Shown here piece after piece: positions 1 to 11,850 of a stretch of DNA of 64,000 nucleotides. The DNA comes from Epichloe hybrida (Eukaryota > Ascomycota > Sordariomycetes > Hypocreales > Clavicipitaceae). The notes under the pieces are model-generated. The model was not told the origin of the DNA. It did no database searches and saw only the letters and a list, made by a program, of their open reading frames with translations. The stretch is from assembly GCA_019022495.1 (NCBI GenBank), contig JAFEKR010000019.1, forward strand, positions 1 to 64,000. Reading direction: 5' to 3'. The first letter of the stretch is position 1, and each line of letters begins with the position of its first letter. Position numbers and translations under genes: made by a program.

Positions 1-43
1 CCCCCCCCCTCCTCCCTCTTTACCCAATCCTTGTTGCAACTAG

Positions 44-482
44 ACGGTTCAGGGAAAAGAAATTGGCAGCTGACGCTCGATCGTATGATGTAGGCTCTAC
101 AGGCGGCGGAAGCATGAGCCAAGGACCACCCGGTGGATATAATTATCAACCCAGCCAGGCCATGTGGTCACAGAATAACCACGGTCCTCACCACAGCTAC
201 GGCGGTTATACCACGCAGTCCCAGGCACCTCATCCCTCCCAGTCTCCAGCCTCCCACCTCCGGCAGCCAAGCGCAGGCCAGATTCAACCAAACATGCCCT
301 TCCCAGGCATGGGGAGCATGCAGTACGGCGGCAGCCAGGGCATGTACTCTGCGGACCAGACGCCGCGGCAGTACCTGCCTCAGAGTGGTCCTCCTGGCGG
401 ACCACAGGTATCACAACCTTGGTCTGGCCAGCAGCACTCGCCACCTCCTCAGTGGTGGGCACCGCCCCAACAGCCTCAGTAA
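44..482 (+). CDS. 3' exon of a Q/P/G-rich protein (5' end outside window)
   Basis: The reading frame is open from the left edge to the TAA at 480-482 and ends in a low-complexity tail rich in Gln, Pro, Gly, Ser and Met, with a terminal PPQWWAPPQQPQ. The pyrimidine-rich stretch before about position 40, followed by CTAG, looks like the end of an intron, so I place the exon start near 44; GTTCAG ending at 51 is a second possible acceptor. No catalytic domain is visible. Such tails are common in fungal transcription and RNA-binding proteins, but nothing here identifies a family. The bias towards GGxxQ-like and PxQ-like words and the clean stop support real coding sequence. Confidence 0.55.
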
Positions 483-1931
483 AAGTCGCCTTCGTTGCGG
501 TTTCGGAAGCTCTTGAGTGATACTTTCTTGTTGCGAGCAAGAAGGAATAGATCTGTGTAGGCTGGCTGGCTGGCTGGCTGTGTGGGATTTCCCTCTGCTT
601 GGTTTTTTTTTTTTTCCCTTGGTTGTCTTTCTATTTTCTCTCTTGTGACGTTTCTTGTCACAGGATTCCAGGATACCCCAAGTATACAGACCGGATTGGG
701 AGGCTATGTGCTTTGGGGCTCTGCAGCCCTTCGAAACTGTGTACAGCATTTTGGCCAGGACTGGATGGCGGAGTCGGGCGGCTGGTACTGGTACACTTAC
801 TTCTCATACTCCCTGTTTGTTAGTTCTGTTCTTGTCCGAGGATACGTTGCTCTGGATTCTCTTGGCCGTCCCTCGATTCGCCCGGTTCGATTTCGACAAG
901 TCGACAAGCCATTAATTGACACCACAACGTTCTTTCTTCCCCAACAACCACTTTCGCGCCAACCATTATTATTATTATTTCGCGCTGCCCGACGTACAGG
1001 AATCTGGATTCAGTCTGGTCCTCTGTTCGAAAGTTGCCTGGATGACTGTCCATGCACTGCACAGAACTGTCGAGACACGGACTTGCAGGCCTGGTCGAGG
1101 TAGTTTCTACGTCTTTTTTTTTCTTGAAGAGAACGATTTTCCTACTCTTCATGGATGATTGGACGACATCTTGCGTACACACACGATTTCAAACGCAACC
1201 AGCGGGCTTTTTGCCCTTCTTCTTCTCCTCGGTCGCCTTTCTTTCTGTTCCAACTCACTAGTGCTATTTATTGCTCGCTAGACAGGACAAGTACGCTTTG
1301 TGCTTGCTCTCGTTTCTGTTCATCGATCCTCGTCTCTTGAATTTTTCGAATTTTCTCGCTGCCGGATTTGGGTTCATGAGGGTTTTCCAAAGGAGGGGAC
1401 GCTTGAGACATAACATAATACCCGGGGCGAGATTGGACTAGGGGCTGATTTCATGTCATTATTTTCGCTGATTGATGTTTGGTTTTTCGTTCTGACTCTG
1501 CCAATGGCTTTCTTTTTGTAACGGCCATGTCCTCCATCCCGTGGGTACCGTCATGTGCATCAGAGGGGAGCGTGGGAATGAATGCTTGCTTGGCTAGCCG
1601 ACTTTGAGTAATTGCGGTTTTTTTTTTTTTCTTTTTTTCTTCTTTTCTTTGGGCCTGCCGTATCTGATTTTGAACTTGATTTTCCGGATTTCTGGGTTTC
1701 AACCTATAGTATGTGGGATTGTAAGGGGGAACTATCCCATGCCAGTTTGCTGAAAGAAAAAGAAAGGGGGCTTTCATGCCGACTTTGAACCTACATTTAT
1801 GCGAGCGAGAGATCTCTTGTGTCCATTTGAATACCATGCACGTACGGGACCATGTGCAGTGTTTGTATGTGTTGTTTTGCCCCATGGATGAAGTAGAACA
1901 TGTCAAAGTATGATGCAAAATGAGTCTGCCC
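483..1931. other. intergenic: 3' UTRs of convergent genes
   Basis: Lies between the stop of the Q/P-rich gene (+) and the stop of the DPB4-like gene (-), so it should hold both 3' untranslated regions. It contains T-runs near 605 and 1619. The open frames here have no recognisable protein character. Confidence 0.5.
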
Positions 1932-3046
1932 CTAGTCACTCTCATCTCCATCCAACGCCTCATCGCCTTCTTCTCGAGCAACCCTCTCCTCCAAGGCATC
2001 CTGCGTCTCATCGCCACTAGCCCGTGCGGCGACACCGCCATCATGATGCTCCTCTTCGTCTTCCTCCCCCTCGTCCTCATCATCGTCCTCCTCATCCTCC
2101 TCCTGAACATCGCCTTCCTCTTCGGTCTCGGCGTCATCTTCCTCGGCGGCATCGTCATCCACCCTTGCCTTCTTTGTCCTCGGCCCGGCATCTCTCTCCG
2201 AGGAGATTGTCGTGTCTGCCACAGTCGTGTCCGCCATTTCTGCATCGTCTCCGTCTCCGTCTTCGTCGGGCTTCGTCTTGACTTTTTGGCGGTAATTGGT
2301 GCGCTTCTGTGTCTGTATCTGGTTGAACTCTATTTGAACTTTAGTCAGCTCTTTTTTTTTTTTTCTTCTGATGCATATATTGTTTCCTGTGATGCATGCC
2401 GGGGGCAGCAAGAGTTACCTACTTGCAAATTCTGCCTCGAGAGGCTCTTTCAAAAAGGAAAACTCGACGTCGTCGAGAGCCCTGAATACATCCGCGGGGG
2501 CAACCGTCTTCTTGTTGGCAGCGATGGTGTGCTCATTTGCACTGCAGGCGTCGTTGTCTCGTGTTTAGCAAACGCGGGTTTTTACTTGGGAAAAGGGGAG
2601 GGCGGAGGGCGGAGGGCGGCACACAAGAAGATAAAAAGTGAAAAAAAAAAAAAAAAAAAAAACTGACTGTGAGGCAAGATAGTTGATAAACACTGTGACG
2701 CTCTTGCTCATGGCAATAATGGCATTCGCTTGTATTTGCGTATTCGGCGGCAGGACACCCTTTGCGAGCCTTGCGATTATCGACTTGGGGAGCGCCACGT
2801 CCTAACGAGTTGATTGCTGTCAGCTCCTGGGGCGCTCCGGCTGGTGGACGGGTGGGTTGGGGGGAATTATTCTCGCACTTCGATGGTGACGGCATCTTTG
2901 CATTCCTTGTCTTTGTCCCTCTTCTCGGTCGTTGTGGAGAGTTGCGACTCGTCTGCGGCGGCGGCGGCGGCGGCGGCGATGCTGATTGCGCTGTCGTCCA
3001 TGTCGCTTTTGCGCGCGCGCGCCGAGTCTGATTTCCTAGGGGACAT
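1932..3046 (-). CDS. dpb4: DNA polymerase epsilon subunit D / DPB4-like histone-fold protein
   Basis: Four exons, 3046-2879, 2801-2668, 2541-2423 and 2329-1932, join in frame to 272 residues. The join is supported by GT donors, AG acceptors and the continuity of the histone fold. After an Ala-rich N-terminal arm comes EDVALPKSIIARLAKGVLPP, the signature start of the CBF/NF-Y-type histone fold, then SHANEHTIAANKKTVAPADV and a helix ending in FAKFNQIQTQKR. The C-terminal half is a long Asp/Glu tail. Family knowledge: Dpb4 pairs with Dpb3-type partners in DNA polymerase epsilon and also serves ISW2/CHRAC chromatin remodelling. The second intron (2667-2542) contains a 22-nt homopolymer. Long antisense open frames over the acidic tail are composition artefacts. 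Confidence 0.88.
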
Positions 3047-4251
3047 GTCTGAAGGTTTCGTAGGGCTGCGCAACGTGGCTGCGCAACGTGGCTTCGCGCC
3101 TCGGGTTAATGGGAAGTTGGCGATTCCGTGGGATTTATTTGCTGGATGGCTGGGATGGCTGTGATGGATGGTCGGCTGCTGGTCGGCTGCTGGTCGGCTG
3201 CTGGTTGAGTGGTGGCGTGTCTTGTACCGAAGCTCGACTCGTAGTGGAAATTCTCTGAGCAGAGCAATTGATGATGGGGTGCCGTTGCTGTAGGAGAAGC
3301 AGCCTCGCCTCGACATCTGTGTTCGGTGGTCGGTGAATCGTGATGGTGATGGTGATGGTACCAGATGGGGGGGCTGGGGGCTGGGAACCCCGCGACTTGA
3401 CGCGTGCCCCACTCACTTCACTTGCTCCGTACGGATTACTCGAGGAGAAAAGGTGAAAAAAGCGCGTAGTGGTTCGCGCCAGACAGTCAAGTAGCACGAG
3501 CGCGTTTCGAGGACAACGTTGACATCAAACGACTTTCACTTGTGCAGCATCGCAGCTGGCATGCATTTTGCTTCTTCATTTCATGTTTCATCTGTACTAA
3601 CAGCCAGCTAGCTAGTCATTTAATCGCCTCGTGGGCTTCCAAGAACGCCATGCCGGGCAGGGCACATCCCCCAGCCAGCCATGGTAAACCTCATGTCTGC
3701 ACAAAGACCCGCCGCCATCATGATGATATCTCATCAGGGTATATAATCTTATCATCCGAGACCCTTGACCATTATATTGTGTCTCTGCTGGGGAAATAAA
3801 AGAAAGGAAATAAATAGAACAAAGGGTGGGCTAATGTTTGATGGAAGTCATGGTACGAGTTGTAATGGTCACACCTGAGGACCTCGTCCACTCTGTCGTC
3901 ATGAAAAGGCACAAAGGAGAAAGGAAATGAGACGAGTGGGAGTCCACGTGGGGAGTTTACCCGTCGATTGTGGAAGCGAAATGTGCTGCCCGCGCTGCCT
4001 CGAGTGGCATGTAATTTCTGTTCTGTTCCCTTTTCAAAAGTGACAGTATATTGCTGCGCAAGCGGAGCTGTCGGTGAAACGTTTGTTGAGTGTTGATCCA
4101 CACATCCAGTCGATTCATGCCGTGGATAATTTTTCCGGGTATGTTATTTTGTACCCTCAATTCCCGGTCGGAGGAAGGGGAGGGCGAGGGAGCGAGAAGA
4201 AACGTGGTTTGTTTGCCGCTGAGTCAGTACTCTCCGTAGGGGATAGATTGC
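3047..4251. other. intergenic: upstream region of the DPB4-like gene
   Basis: Contains a small tandem repeat of a GGTCGGCTGCT-like unit near 3170-3205, a 10-bp palindrome TCCGTACGGA at 3426-3435 and no convincing gene. It should include the DPB4 promoter and the 3' UTR of the membrane-protein gene ending at 4252. Confidence 0.45.
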
Positions 4252-5040
4252 TCAACCTATGGCTCGGCCGATTTCTGATTTGTGTATCAGGGGACGGGGA
4301 GACAGGCCGCTGAGGAGGATATCTTCATCCGTGGAGCCCCGTCGAGGGGGGGTAGAGTGAGACGAATATACGTCTCGGTCGGCTAATTGTGTTGTGGGAA
4401 AGAACGTATCGGCTGATCGCCGAGGAGGTAGATAATGGTCCACACTTTGGCCGTACCAGGAATCTCGGGGCGATATTGTGGCTCGCGTGCTTTTGGATCG
4501 GGCGTGGAGGGGGGAGGGCGGCGACTTGGCCAGGCGCGCGGTATGGCGCTTTGGCTGTGAAATGAAAGCATCTTCTCCTTGGACGGTCTCATCGGTAAGG
4601 CCCGGTCTGGAGTTGGGCGCTCGGGCAAGGACCGGAACCGGAGGCAAGTCCATGCTGTCTTGACTCGGAGTGGGCGGCATCATGGGCCTATCTTCAGACA
4701 ACCGAGAGCTGTGGTGTAAGGAATTGTGATATATAATGACGCCGGCTGGTTTTGGAATAGAACCGAGGGAGGCGCTCGGTCTGTGACCCTGGTAGCTCCC
4801 TGTTCGCGATTGTTGATCATGCGTGGTTTCGTTTTCAGACGGCTTCTCGCTTGCTCTTCGATCTACTTTCCAGGACTGGATTTCTTCATCGTCAATTGGC
4901 GTGATACCTCGCTTGAAGAGTCTTGCTCTCCGCCTTCGCGCTCGGCAGCACAGGGCAGCCGCCAAAGCAATGAGTAAAGCGGATGGAATGATTGTTGTCA
5001 GGATAATGATCAGAGCCCGCGTCGAGAGTCGGCCGGCCAT
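4252..5040 (-). CDS. single-pass membrane protein, fungal-specific, unknown function
   Basis: An uninterrupted frame of 262 residues. I chose the ATG at 5040 (MAGRLSTRALIIIL) rather than the one at 5145 because it puts a strong transmembrane helix (IIILTTIIPSALLIALAAAL) directly after a short basic start. A CCRARRRRAR stop-transfer cluster follows, so the bulk should be cytosolic. The rest is Ser/Pro-rich and probably disordered, apart from the segment GITPIDDEEIQSWK after the membrane span. I do not recognise an enzyme domain. A type I or signal-anchor regulatory protein is plausible; the function is unknown. Confidence 0.65.
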   Translation of the reverse strand: MAGRLSTRALIIILTTIIPSALLIALAAALCCRARRRRARLFKRGITPIDDEEIQSWKVDRRASEKPSENETTHDQQSRTGSYQGHRPSASLGSIPKPAGVIIYHNSLHHSSRLSEDRPMMPPTPSQDSMDLPPVPVLARAPNSRPGLTDETVQGEDAFISQPKRHTARLAKSPPSPLHARSKSTRATISPRDSWYGQSVDHYLPPRRSADTFFPTTQLADRDVYSSHSTPPRRGSTDEDILLSGLSPRPLIHKSEIGRAIG

Positions 5041-8000
5041 CTTGACTCTTGACTCCCGTGCTATGGCGGTCTTCGGCACTTGGTGTCGTCGCCACTCTCC
5101 ATTCAGCGAGCCCGAAGTAAACCAAGGCGGACGGCGCTGTGTCAAGACTCAGGCACCGGCTTTTCGTGATGGGACGTAATAGCTCAAAATAATGCTGGCT
5201 CGAGTGGTGTAAATTTGACCAATAGAAATGAAATAAGGGGCTATGTTTCTTGTTCTTCAAGAGGGCGTGGTCGAAGTGCAAATACAGGAAGCGATCGTCA
5301 TTCAGTCAGTGAACGAGATGAATGTTGCTGGCGGGCAAAAATTGTCACTTGGCTGTAACTTTGAAGAGCATCATGGGCATGAAACAGGCGCCGCTTGCAT
5401 ATATGGGAAATGCCAGACTCAAACGCACAGAAGATATAATATGGCCAGGCACGCACGCCCTGCGGAAGCAGGACCGGGGTAGTAGATTGGGATTTATCTG
5501 GAGGGGAGACGGAGATGATATATAATACGCTGAAAGGCTGCGCACGGAACCGTCTGGCGGTAATAAAAGCCACCGAGAACGAGTCGGTGGTGTGAGTGCG
5601 TGAGAGATGGAGAAGGTGTGTGTGGACTTGGACTTGCAGTGCACCACTACGGGAACCAGGGGGGTGTGTGAGGTGTGAGGGGGTGGAAAGACCGGGCAAC
5701 GAACGATGGAGTCAGCAGTCAGCAGTCAACAGTCTGGACATGGATCGTCATGATCACCGGTCTCTCGGATGGCCCCTCGGATGGCCCCTCGGATAATGGA
5801 TGAAGGTCCGTATCGACTGCTGCTGCTGCCGGGTGAGTCGGGGTGACTGGATGATAATGTCCTGACCAACTTGCAGACTTGGCGGTCGTCGTCGAGACCT
5901 GCCAGTCATCTTTGCGCCATGTCGTATTTAATTCGTCCTGAACTGTACGGAGTACGAGCATTATTGCTGCATGCTATTAGTGATGGCAGAAAACAGCTTT
6001 CTTACGGATCCGTATGTACTTTTCATGGCACTCACTGTCAGACAACCAACCCCGCATGCATCAGCGATGATGGCCGAGCCGAGCAAACCTGCACTTGGGC
6101 ATGGGCCCGTTTCTGGCTGAGGCATGACGCCGTACTCCTTTACACAATACGACAAATAGTCACAAGTCCGTACAGTGCGGCATTCGGTCAACAACTCGAC
6201 GAGAAGGCGACAAGAAGAAACGCGGCCGTGGTGGTTGCGGTGTTGCGGTGTTCCACCAGGGGCCGAGCCAAGGCCGGTAACATCAGGGCCAAGAGAAGGA
6301 ACGTGGCATGGCAGCTGTGGCAGCTGTGGCAGCAGGGGGGGGGGGGCAGAGTGGCGGGGCGGTCAAGGTCGAGGGATGAATCGATGAATCGGGGTGGATG
6401 CCTATTCATGCATGGCTTGTTCCAGAGTGCTTTGCAGAATCATGAGCATTGGAGCAGAGCTTGACAGCACATCGAGCTACATATCCATCTGAGCACGTTA
6501 GCACGTTGAGCACGTTACGTTGTGAGCCTCATCATCATTCAACGTGGATGGTATCGGGCTGCAGAAGTTGCTTCGTACCTGACCACACCGCCTGCCGCAC
6601 CAATGCACCATCCATCTTATTATCGTGCACTAGTCCGTACGGAGTAGCAGTAGGATCCGTACGGAGTAATAAATGCATGTAATTAGTAATAAGGCAGGCG
6701 CGATGATCAACAGGCTGCTCCTCTCGCCACGCTCTCGCCACAGATGAAAAGTGAAAAGTCTACACTGTAGTCTGCTGCACTCATCATCACTCACGCCCAC
6801 CGATTCCGTGCAGAACAGAGCTAAACAGAACAAACCAGAATAGGTGAGACTTGCTATTTCGGTGAAGACAAAAAGGATTGTTCTCGTGGCCGACATGACT
6901 ACGGAGCATTCTGAGGAAACTGCGAGGCGGGCAGCTGAGCACTGAGACCTTTAGCTCCACACACAATGAAGCTTGTTGGACTAAGAATAGGACGATGACG
7001 AGCAAATAACGCCAACAACTTGCAACAATCCACCACACGTGCACACTTACTTACATACGCTATTACCAGCCAGCCCCCCCCACTCTTTCTGGCCCGACCC
7101 ACCCCACTACATGACTGCGTGGCGCATGTTAATAATCCGCTCTTTCTGTTTCTGCTATAAAACAGCAAGGCAGATGCAAGCAGAACGGATACAGATGGAA
7201 GGAAGCACGGGTAGTGGAAAGTACTGGAAAGTAAACATGGCAATATTGTCAATGGACCTGTTTCATAGTTCGGGCGCATATTCCATTCTTGCCATCAACA
7301 CCTTTCCTAGACGATAACATCAACAACTATTGCGTGCGCCCTGCATGATGCAGCCGTTATTTAGCCTGACCCTGGACACGGCTTATTGCAACGGGCAAGA
7401 CGGCGCTTCCCGCTTCTCCTCGCTTCTCCTCGCAATGCGGTTGGCTACGCCAATTTTGCTTCAGACAACCAAGAAGATTAGCCGCTCTCGCTGAACCGAT
7501 TTGGCTGTTTCGTTCGTGGTGGAGCACCGGAGCACTGGAGATGGCCATGAACATCTTTCACCATTTTGATCAAATTTTAGGTGCACGGTTTCAAATCATG
7601 GGATTCCCAGATTCCTCCGTGTACGGGAAAGAAAATGGAGCCTCACAACGCAAGCGATGCCCATTATGTATGTGGCGGACAGCTATCGTGTCGTTGCGGT
7701 GCATGGTCTATCAGTACATGTATGGACTCCCGTCGTCCAGATCGAACGGAACAAAGACGAACGAGTTGAGTTGTTGAGTTGTTGGATGGGGTCCGAGTTA
7801 AAATAGAAGAGGGGTAGGCATGTTCACCGCTCCTTTCTTATGTAAGTCATGCATGCCAGGAGGACGAAGGTTCTGCTGCAAGGGGCCAGGAACCAGGAAC
7901 CAGCGGAACCGAGAAAGGAGACTGGGAAATGGAAAATGGAAATGGGGAATAGAGTTCACCATCAATCTGAACCAGTTGCAAGTGCCTCTCAAAAGTGACA

Positions 8001-9199
8001 GCGCCATTTGGCTAATATGAAATCCGTACGGCTGCTTTACTCCGTCAACCTTTCTACTAGTCAACCTTATACACCGAGCCGATGCGACAGACACCGACCC
8101 GGGACACCGACCCAGGGCTAATTGTTGTTTTGGGGCCCTATTCGAACCTCACTGTCCTTACTTACTGTCAGCCTTGTTGTCTCGTGAATGAGACATGTTG
8201 ATCACGATCACGAATCATTACAGCCTTGCATCCGCATAATGCGACTCTTGCCGATCCGTTTCGTGTGAGTTGGACCGAGCGACGTGACATTGCAGACGAG
8301 TGAAACCTCATATGGATGAGGGTTTCCATTGCTGACCGAGATGCGTTATTCGACTGCAGTAAGTATTATGGGGGTAGTTCTTTGTCATGATATGAGTTTT
8401 TTCCCTGACTAGAGGGGCATCTTGGCAGACGGTCTCCCTCAGTAGACCATGCCGTGACCTCAGCCTCATGCAGGCGGACTCTAAGGACCATTCCCATCGG
8501 GCCTCAATGCGTATGTGGCTCATGCTCACTTTATTAATCATACAGAAACACGGCCTCCAAAAAGCTCAACTTGGCTGACATTGGCATTGCTGGACCTCTG
8601 CATCTGAGGTCTCAGGTGAGAGTTGGAGCAGATGGACTGGCATTCGCTGACTTGTCTGTCTTGTCACGGACATTGCCTCCGTATACGCCTTTGTATATGC
8701 CTCCGTGTGTGTTGGAAAACGAACACGCTAGCCTAGCAATTCAGCATGAAGAAGTCGGCGCAGATGTAACATGATCAATCTTCTGTTCCCTTGCATGGAG
8801 CCATCACCATGAGTATTGATTAATTAGTAGCCTGCCCTCAAGTATTGGCTGCTGATGTCACACGTCAACATCACCCAACGAAACCCAAGGGAATGGTCCA
8901 TCCATGGTCAACATGCATGCAGTGCGCCAATCTGACAGCAGAAGACAGGAAGAGCAAGCCTGCCAACTGCCGGGGGAAGCAACTACACACGTGGGAGATG
9001 CCAGCCCTGCCGATGATGCCAGTCACGCCGCTTGAATCCATCAAGTAGCGAGAAGCAGTAGCGACCAACAGGAGCACAGGAGATACGAGACGAATTGGGT
9101 GCATCTCCGTGCCTCTTGATTCCCAAAAGGAAACAATTCAGTGGTGTCTCGGATTGGCGATTGGTCAAAGAACCTCGGTCCTTGACGAATCAACGGCCC
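5041..9199. other. gene-poor region
   Basis: About 4.2 kb with no gene I can support. It contains several copies of a TACGGAGTA/TCCGTACGGA motif (for example 5944-5955, 6634-6643, 6656-6665 and around 8023), a short GGATGGCCCCTC direct repeat near 5766-5795 and a G-run near 6338. The open frames, including one of 197 codons at 5871-6464, run across these repeats and lack protein-like composition. Confidence 0.5.
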
Positions 9200-9330
9200 G
9201 GCGGCCACACAACTTAGTCCAGTTCAATGGCTTCGTCAAAGGCTTGCATTGCAATGGAGCCACGTCCGTTGGGCGGTCTCGCCATCGTGATTGGGGCATC
9301 CCAGCCCTCATGCCAAATGAAATCATCATC
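9200..9330 (-). pseudogene. short decayed coding remnant, family unknown
   Basis: Read on the minus strand, one frame gives a protein-like stretch, FIWHEGWDAPITMARPPNGR followed by GSIAMQAFDEAIELD, then an in-frame TAA and a few more residues (VVWPPGR). Its composition is unlike the surrounding noise and it lies just downstream, on the same strand, of the broken S9 peptidase. I cannot assign a family. It could be part of the same dead gene or a second one. Confidence 0.3.
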
Positions 9331-9635
9331 ATGTCAGTGACATGGGGGCGAAGACAAGTACATGGTGACCTGTCCAAGGCTCAAGATGCGGCATCTTCCG
9401 TGTCCAAGTCCAGGAGATTTACAAAGTCTCACATCAGAAGAGATGACTTCTTCTGTGCGGTATCCATGTTCCATGTTCCATGCTTGCCTAGCCGGGCGTC
9501 TCGAGCAGAATTGCCACTTTATGTGACCAGCATGCCGTGCAATTCTTGGATACTTGAGAAGAGGAAGTTGTTTAAGGACTCTTCCTATTACATTGCTTCC
9601 GCTGTACGAATGGCATCTCGGAGTCACAATCATCT

Positions 9636-10010
9636 CCGCCCGGCCCGGCACAAACATCATGTCGAACTCCTTGTCTGCCTCAATCAGGGCATCCGCAAGA
9701 CGTAGCATCATCGCTGGATCGACAATGTCGTCCATCCAGCTCACCGGCAACCATGCTCCCTTAACAAGCCCACGCGGCATAGGTCCATCCCGGGCCGCGA
9801 TTTAGCAGCCGTTCCGCGTGTTCCTATGCAATACGATCTGCGAAGCCGCCGTCCTTCCAAACCCTTGCAGCAAACGTCGTGGGAAAGCCTTGTCATCGTA
9901 ATAATCCGTACCGTCGGCACGAACTACAATGTAACCTTGGTCGGCGACCCTGCCAAGAGGGGTCATGCCTTGGAAGGCCTTGGATCCGTAGATGTACGGA
10001 TTATTCCATT
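9636..10010 (-). pseudogene. remnant of an S9 prolyl oligopeptidase / dipeptidyl-peptidase catalytic domain
   Basis: Several frames together recover the order of an S9-family hydrolase domain. First comes MTPLGRVADQGYIVVRADG, then in a shifted frame KAFHDVCCKG and a DGGFADRIA segment ending at a TAG, then RPGMDLCRVG, then in another frame LPVSWMDDIVDP and LADALIEADKEFDMMFVPG, the region carrying the family's catalytic Asp. The nucleophile region (GxSxGG), which should lie between RVG and the DDIVDP block, is deleted. At least two single-base shifts, one stop and one internal deletion make this inactive. The upstream beta-propeller part was not recognised, so the surviving piece is the 3' third of a former gene. 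Confidence 0.62.
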
Positions 10011-11378
10011 GACAGGGTGACTTTGTGAATCTTTCCGGTGCTGCCTTCCCGTTGCGACTCGATGGCCGGACCCGTCAAAACCAATGCATGGCTAGACGAG
10101 AATGGCACGGATCCTTCCTGAGCCGTCAAAGATTTTGCCCCCAGTCAACAAAACAGGCATGCATTGTACATGTGCTTGGGGTTTGGATTGAGCGTGAACA
10201 AGAGCTACAGTTGTGTACGGATTACGGAACCGTACACACTTCCGTCTTGCCGATTTTTCTACGGACCATGTCACTGCCCATTGGCTGTCATCCTCTTGCG
10301 TCAGTAGCAAGGTCATTCCGTTGGCTTCAAAATCCTCTGGCTTGGCTGCGAGGCCCCGTCGTTGTTGGCATGATGAATCATGTCGTTAGTAAGTGATTGG
10401 GAGACTGTGAAGTATTAGGTCAAATCACCGTAATACTAACTAAACGCAACCCATTGGCAAAGTGGATCTCCTTGCCGTGTCATCCGAGAGCTGGGGAATC
10501 CAAAAAAAAAAAAGTAGTAGCTCCAGATGTTGATATCCGATCTTTGTCTCCCCCTCGTGACCGGTGTAATTCCCTGCGTGCGCTGTCCGAGTTGTCGCCA
10601 GATCCATTCGGCGTTGCAGATTATTCCAGATTTGCTTGGCCGTGTCGGCGCATACCTGGATGCCCCGTCTCGTTGCGTTTTCTCTGCGAACCCCAGTCCT
10701 GGTGAACTGAAAGTTGATCCCTGGCCTGCGTACTCGGCGACGCGGACAGGTTTCCGTCCCAATATATTATGCTGCACGTTACCAAGGAGCGCCTTGATTC
10801 TCTGAGAAGAGGCATATTACGTCGACCGGATCTCGCCATGGAAGCCCGGGAGCTCGCTCGTCGACCGAGATCGTCTGGGAGTCGGACATTTCTTTTACTT
10901 TCAAGGGCTTGGAGGCGATCATGGCTTGAGGAACTCATTCGACAGTTTTGGCCTCCGCATCGGAACTGATTGTTAGACCTACCTGAATTGCAGAATATAA
11001 TTGATCTCCTCGTCGGAAAGAAAATTTGTTCTTGTACATGACGGATGGGTCGATGGACAAAATCTCAATCGAGTACTTCTGGGGCTGGCATTGGAATGGT
11101 ATATTGTTGCCACACAAGGGGTCGTTAGATGGTCCAACAAGTCCTTGGCAAGTTCTTGTCAAAGATTTAAAGAAACGGGAACGGGAACGGGAAACGGGAA
11201 CAGATACAAGTGTGACCCGCAGCCAGTGTTTTGGCTTGCCTTTCGTTGGCGAGGTCGAGATAGATCTAGGGTATCGATTCCTTGAGCCAATTAGCTAATA
11301 TTAGCGAGGAGATAAAGGGAGACAGGGGCTAGCATCAAAGGTATCTTTCAGTACAAGTAATCTCTATATAGAAATAGA
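10011..11378. other. gene-poor, possibly transposon-derived or degenerate coding DNA
   Basis: No intact gene. On the minus strand short coding-like islands switch frame (for example FEANGMTLLLTQEDDS near 10330 and DTAKQIWNNLQRRMDL near 10630). The second resembles the gag region of Copia-type retroelements, but only weakly. An A-run lies at 10502-10512. I see no consistent frame. Confidence 0.3.
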
Positions 11379-11468
11379 TGTTGTAAGAACCCAGAAGGTG
11401 TGCTGGAATTCCCCAATAGACACCAAAAGATATGTCAATGCTAGCCTCTGCTAACATTGCACCTTACA
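11379..11468. repeat. possible short solo-LTR or MITE remnant
   Basis: The segment starts TG, ends CA and carries a short inverted repeat at its edges, TTGTAAG (11381-11387) and CTTACAA (11463-11469). It lies next to a sequence at 11511-11534 that resembles the terminal repeat of the element at 18991-19280. No target-site duplication was identified, so this remains tentative. Confidence 0.25.
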
Positions 11469-11510
11469 AATAGCCGTTAGAGAGGAACGAAAAACCAGGG
11501 CATGTACGGA

Positions 11511-11545
11511 GTAGATTTGTAGAATAATGCAGGGCATAGAGTGTA
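11511..11545 (+). repeat. solitary end related to the 18991-19280 inverted-repeat element
   Basis: GTAGATTTGTAGAATAATGC followed by AGGG differs at only two positions from the inner and central part of the right terminal repeat at 19246-19269. Similarity fades in the outer part. No opposite end is visible nearby, so it is a fragment or a diverged copy. Confidence 0.4.
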
Positions 11546-11799
11546 AGCAGTAGCCAAGGGCGACGAGGTGTTGTTGCAAGGCGCTTCCACCCCCCCCCCC
11601 CTAGGGTAAGGTAAGTAAGTATCCATCGCGGCAAGCCATAATAATGACGGCTTTTTTCTTCTTCTCAACTCCAGAACCCATCACCGACCACACTAACTAG
11701 TCCGCACGTCCTTCCTCATCCAACCTCGACCCGACGACTCCCGATATCAAAACAAGAGGCTCGATCGAGACTCGGGCAGGAAGCAGCCAGCCCATCGCA

Positions 11800-11840
11800 A
11801 CAATACACACACACACATATATATATACATATATATAAAA
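11800..11840 (+). promoter_or_regulatory. CA/TA dinucleotide tract immediately upstream of the PRP11-like gene
   Basis: An ACACAC tract merges into TATATATACATATATA and an A-run, ending about 10 nt before the start codon at 11851. It is close enough to the ATG to lie in the 5' UTR or core promoter. A TATA-like role is possible but unproven. Confidence 0.35.
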
Positions 11841-11850
11841 AAAAAAACAA

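Noticed and set aside
1920..2666. 248-codon plus-strand frame over the DPB4-like gene
   Set aside because: It is antisense to the Asp/Glu tail and histone fold of the minus-strand gene; its Leu/Val/Ile runs mirror GAG/GAC codons.
5871..6464. 197-codon plus-strand frame
   Set aside because: Crosses repeat motifs and a G-run, has no domain, and composition matches random high-GC DNA.
8130..8160. tRNA B-box-like GGTTCGAATAG on the minus strand
   Set aside because: The box does not match the consensus end and no A-box or cloverleaf could be built around it.
9109..9705. 198-codon plus-strand frame
   Set aside because: Lies opposite the recognisable S9 remnant and the second remnant, which explain the lack of stops.
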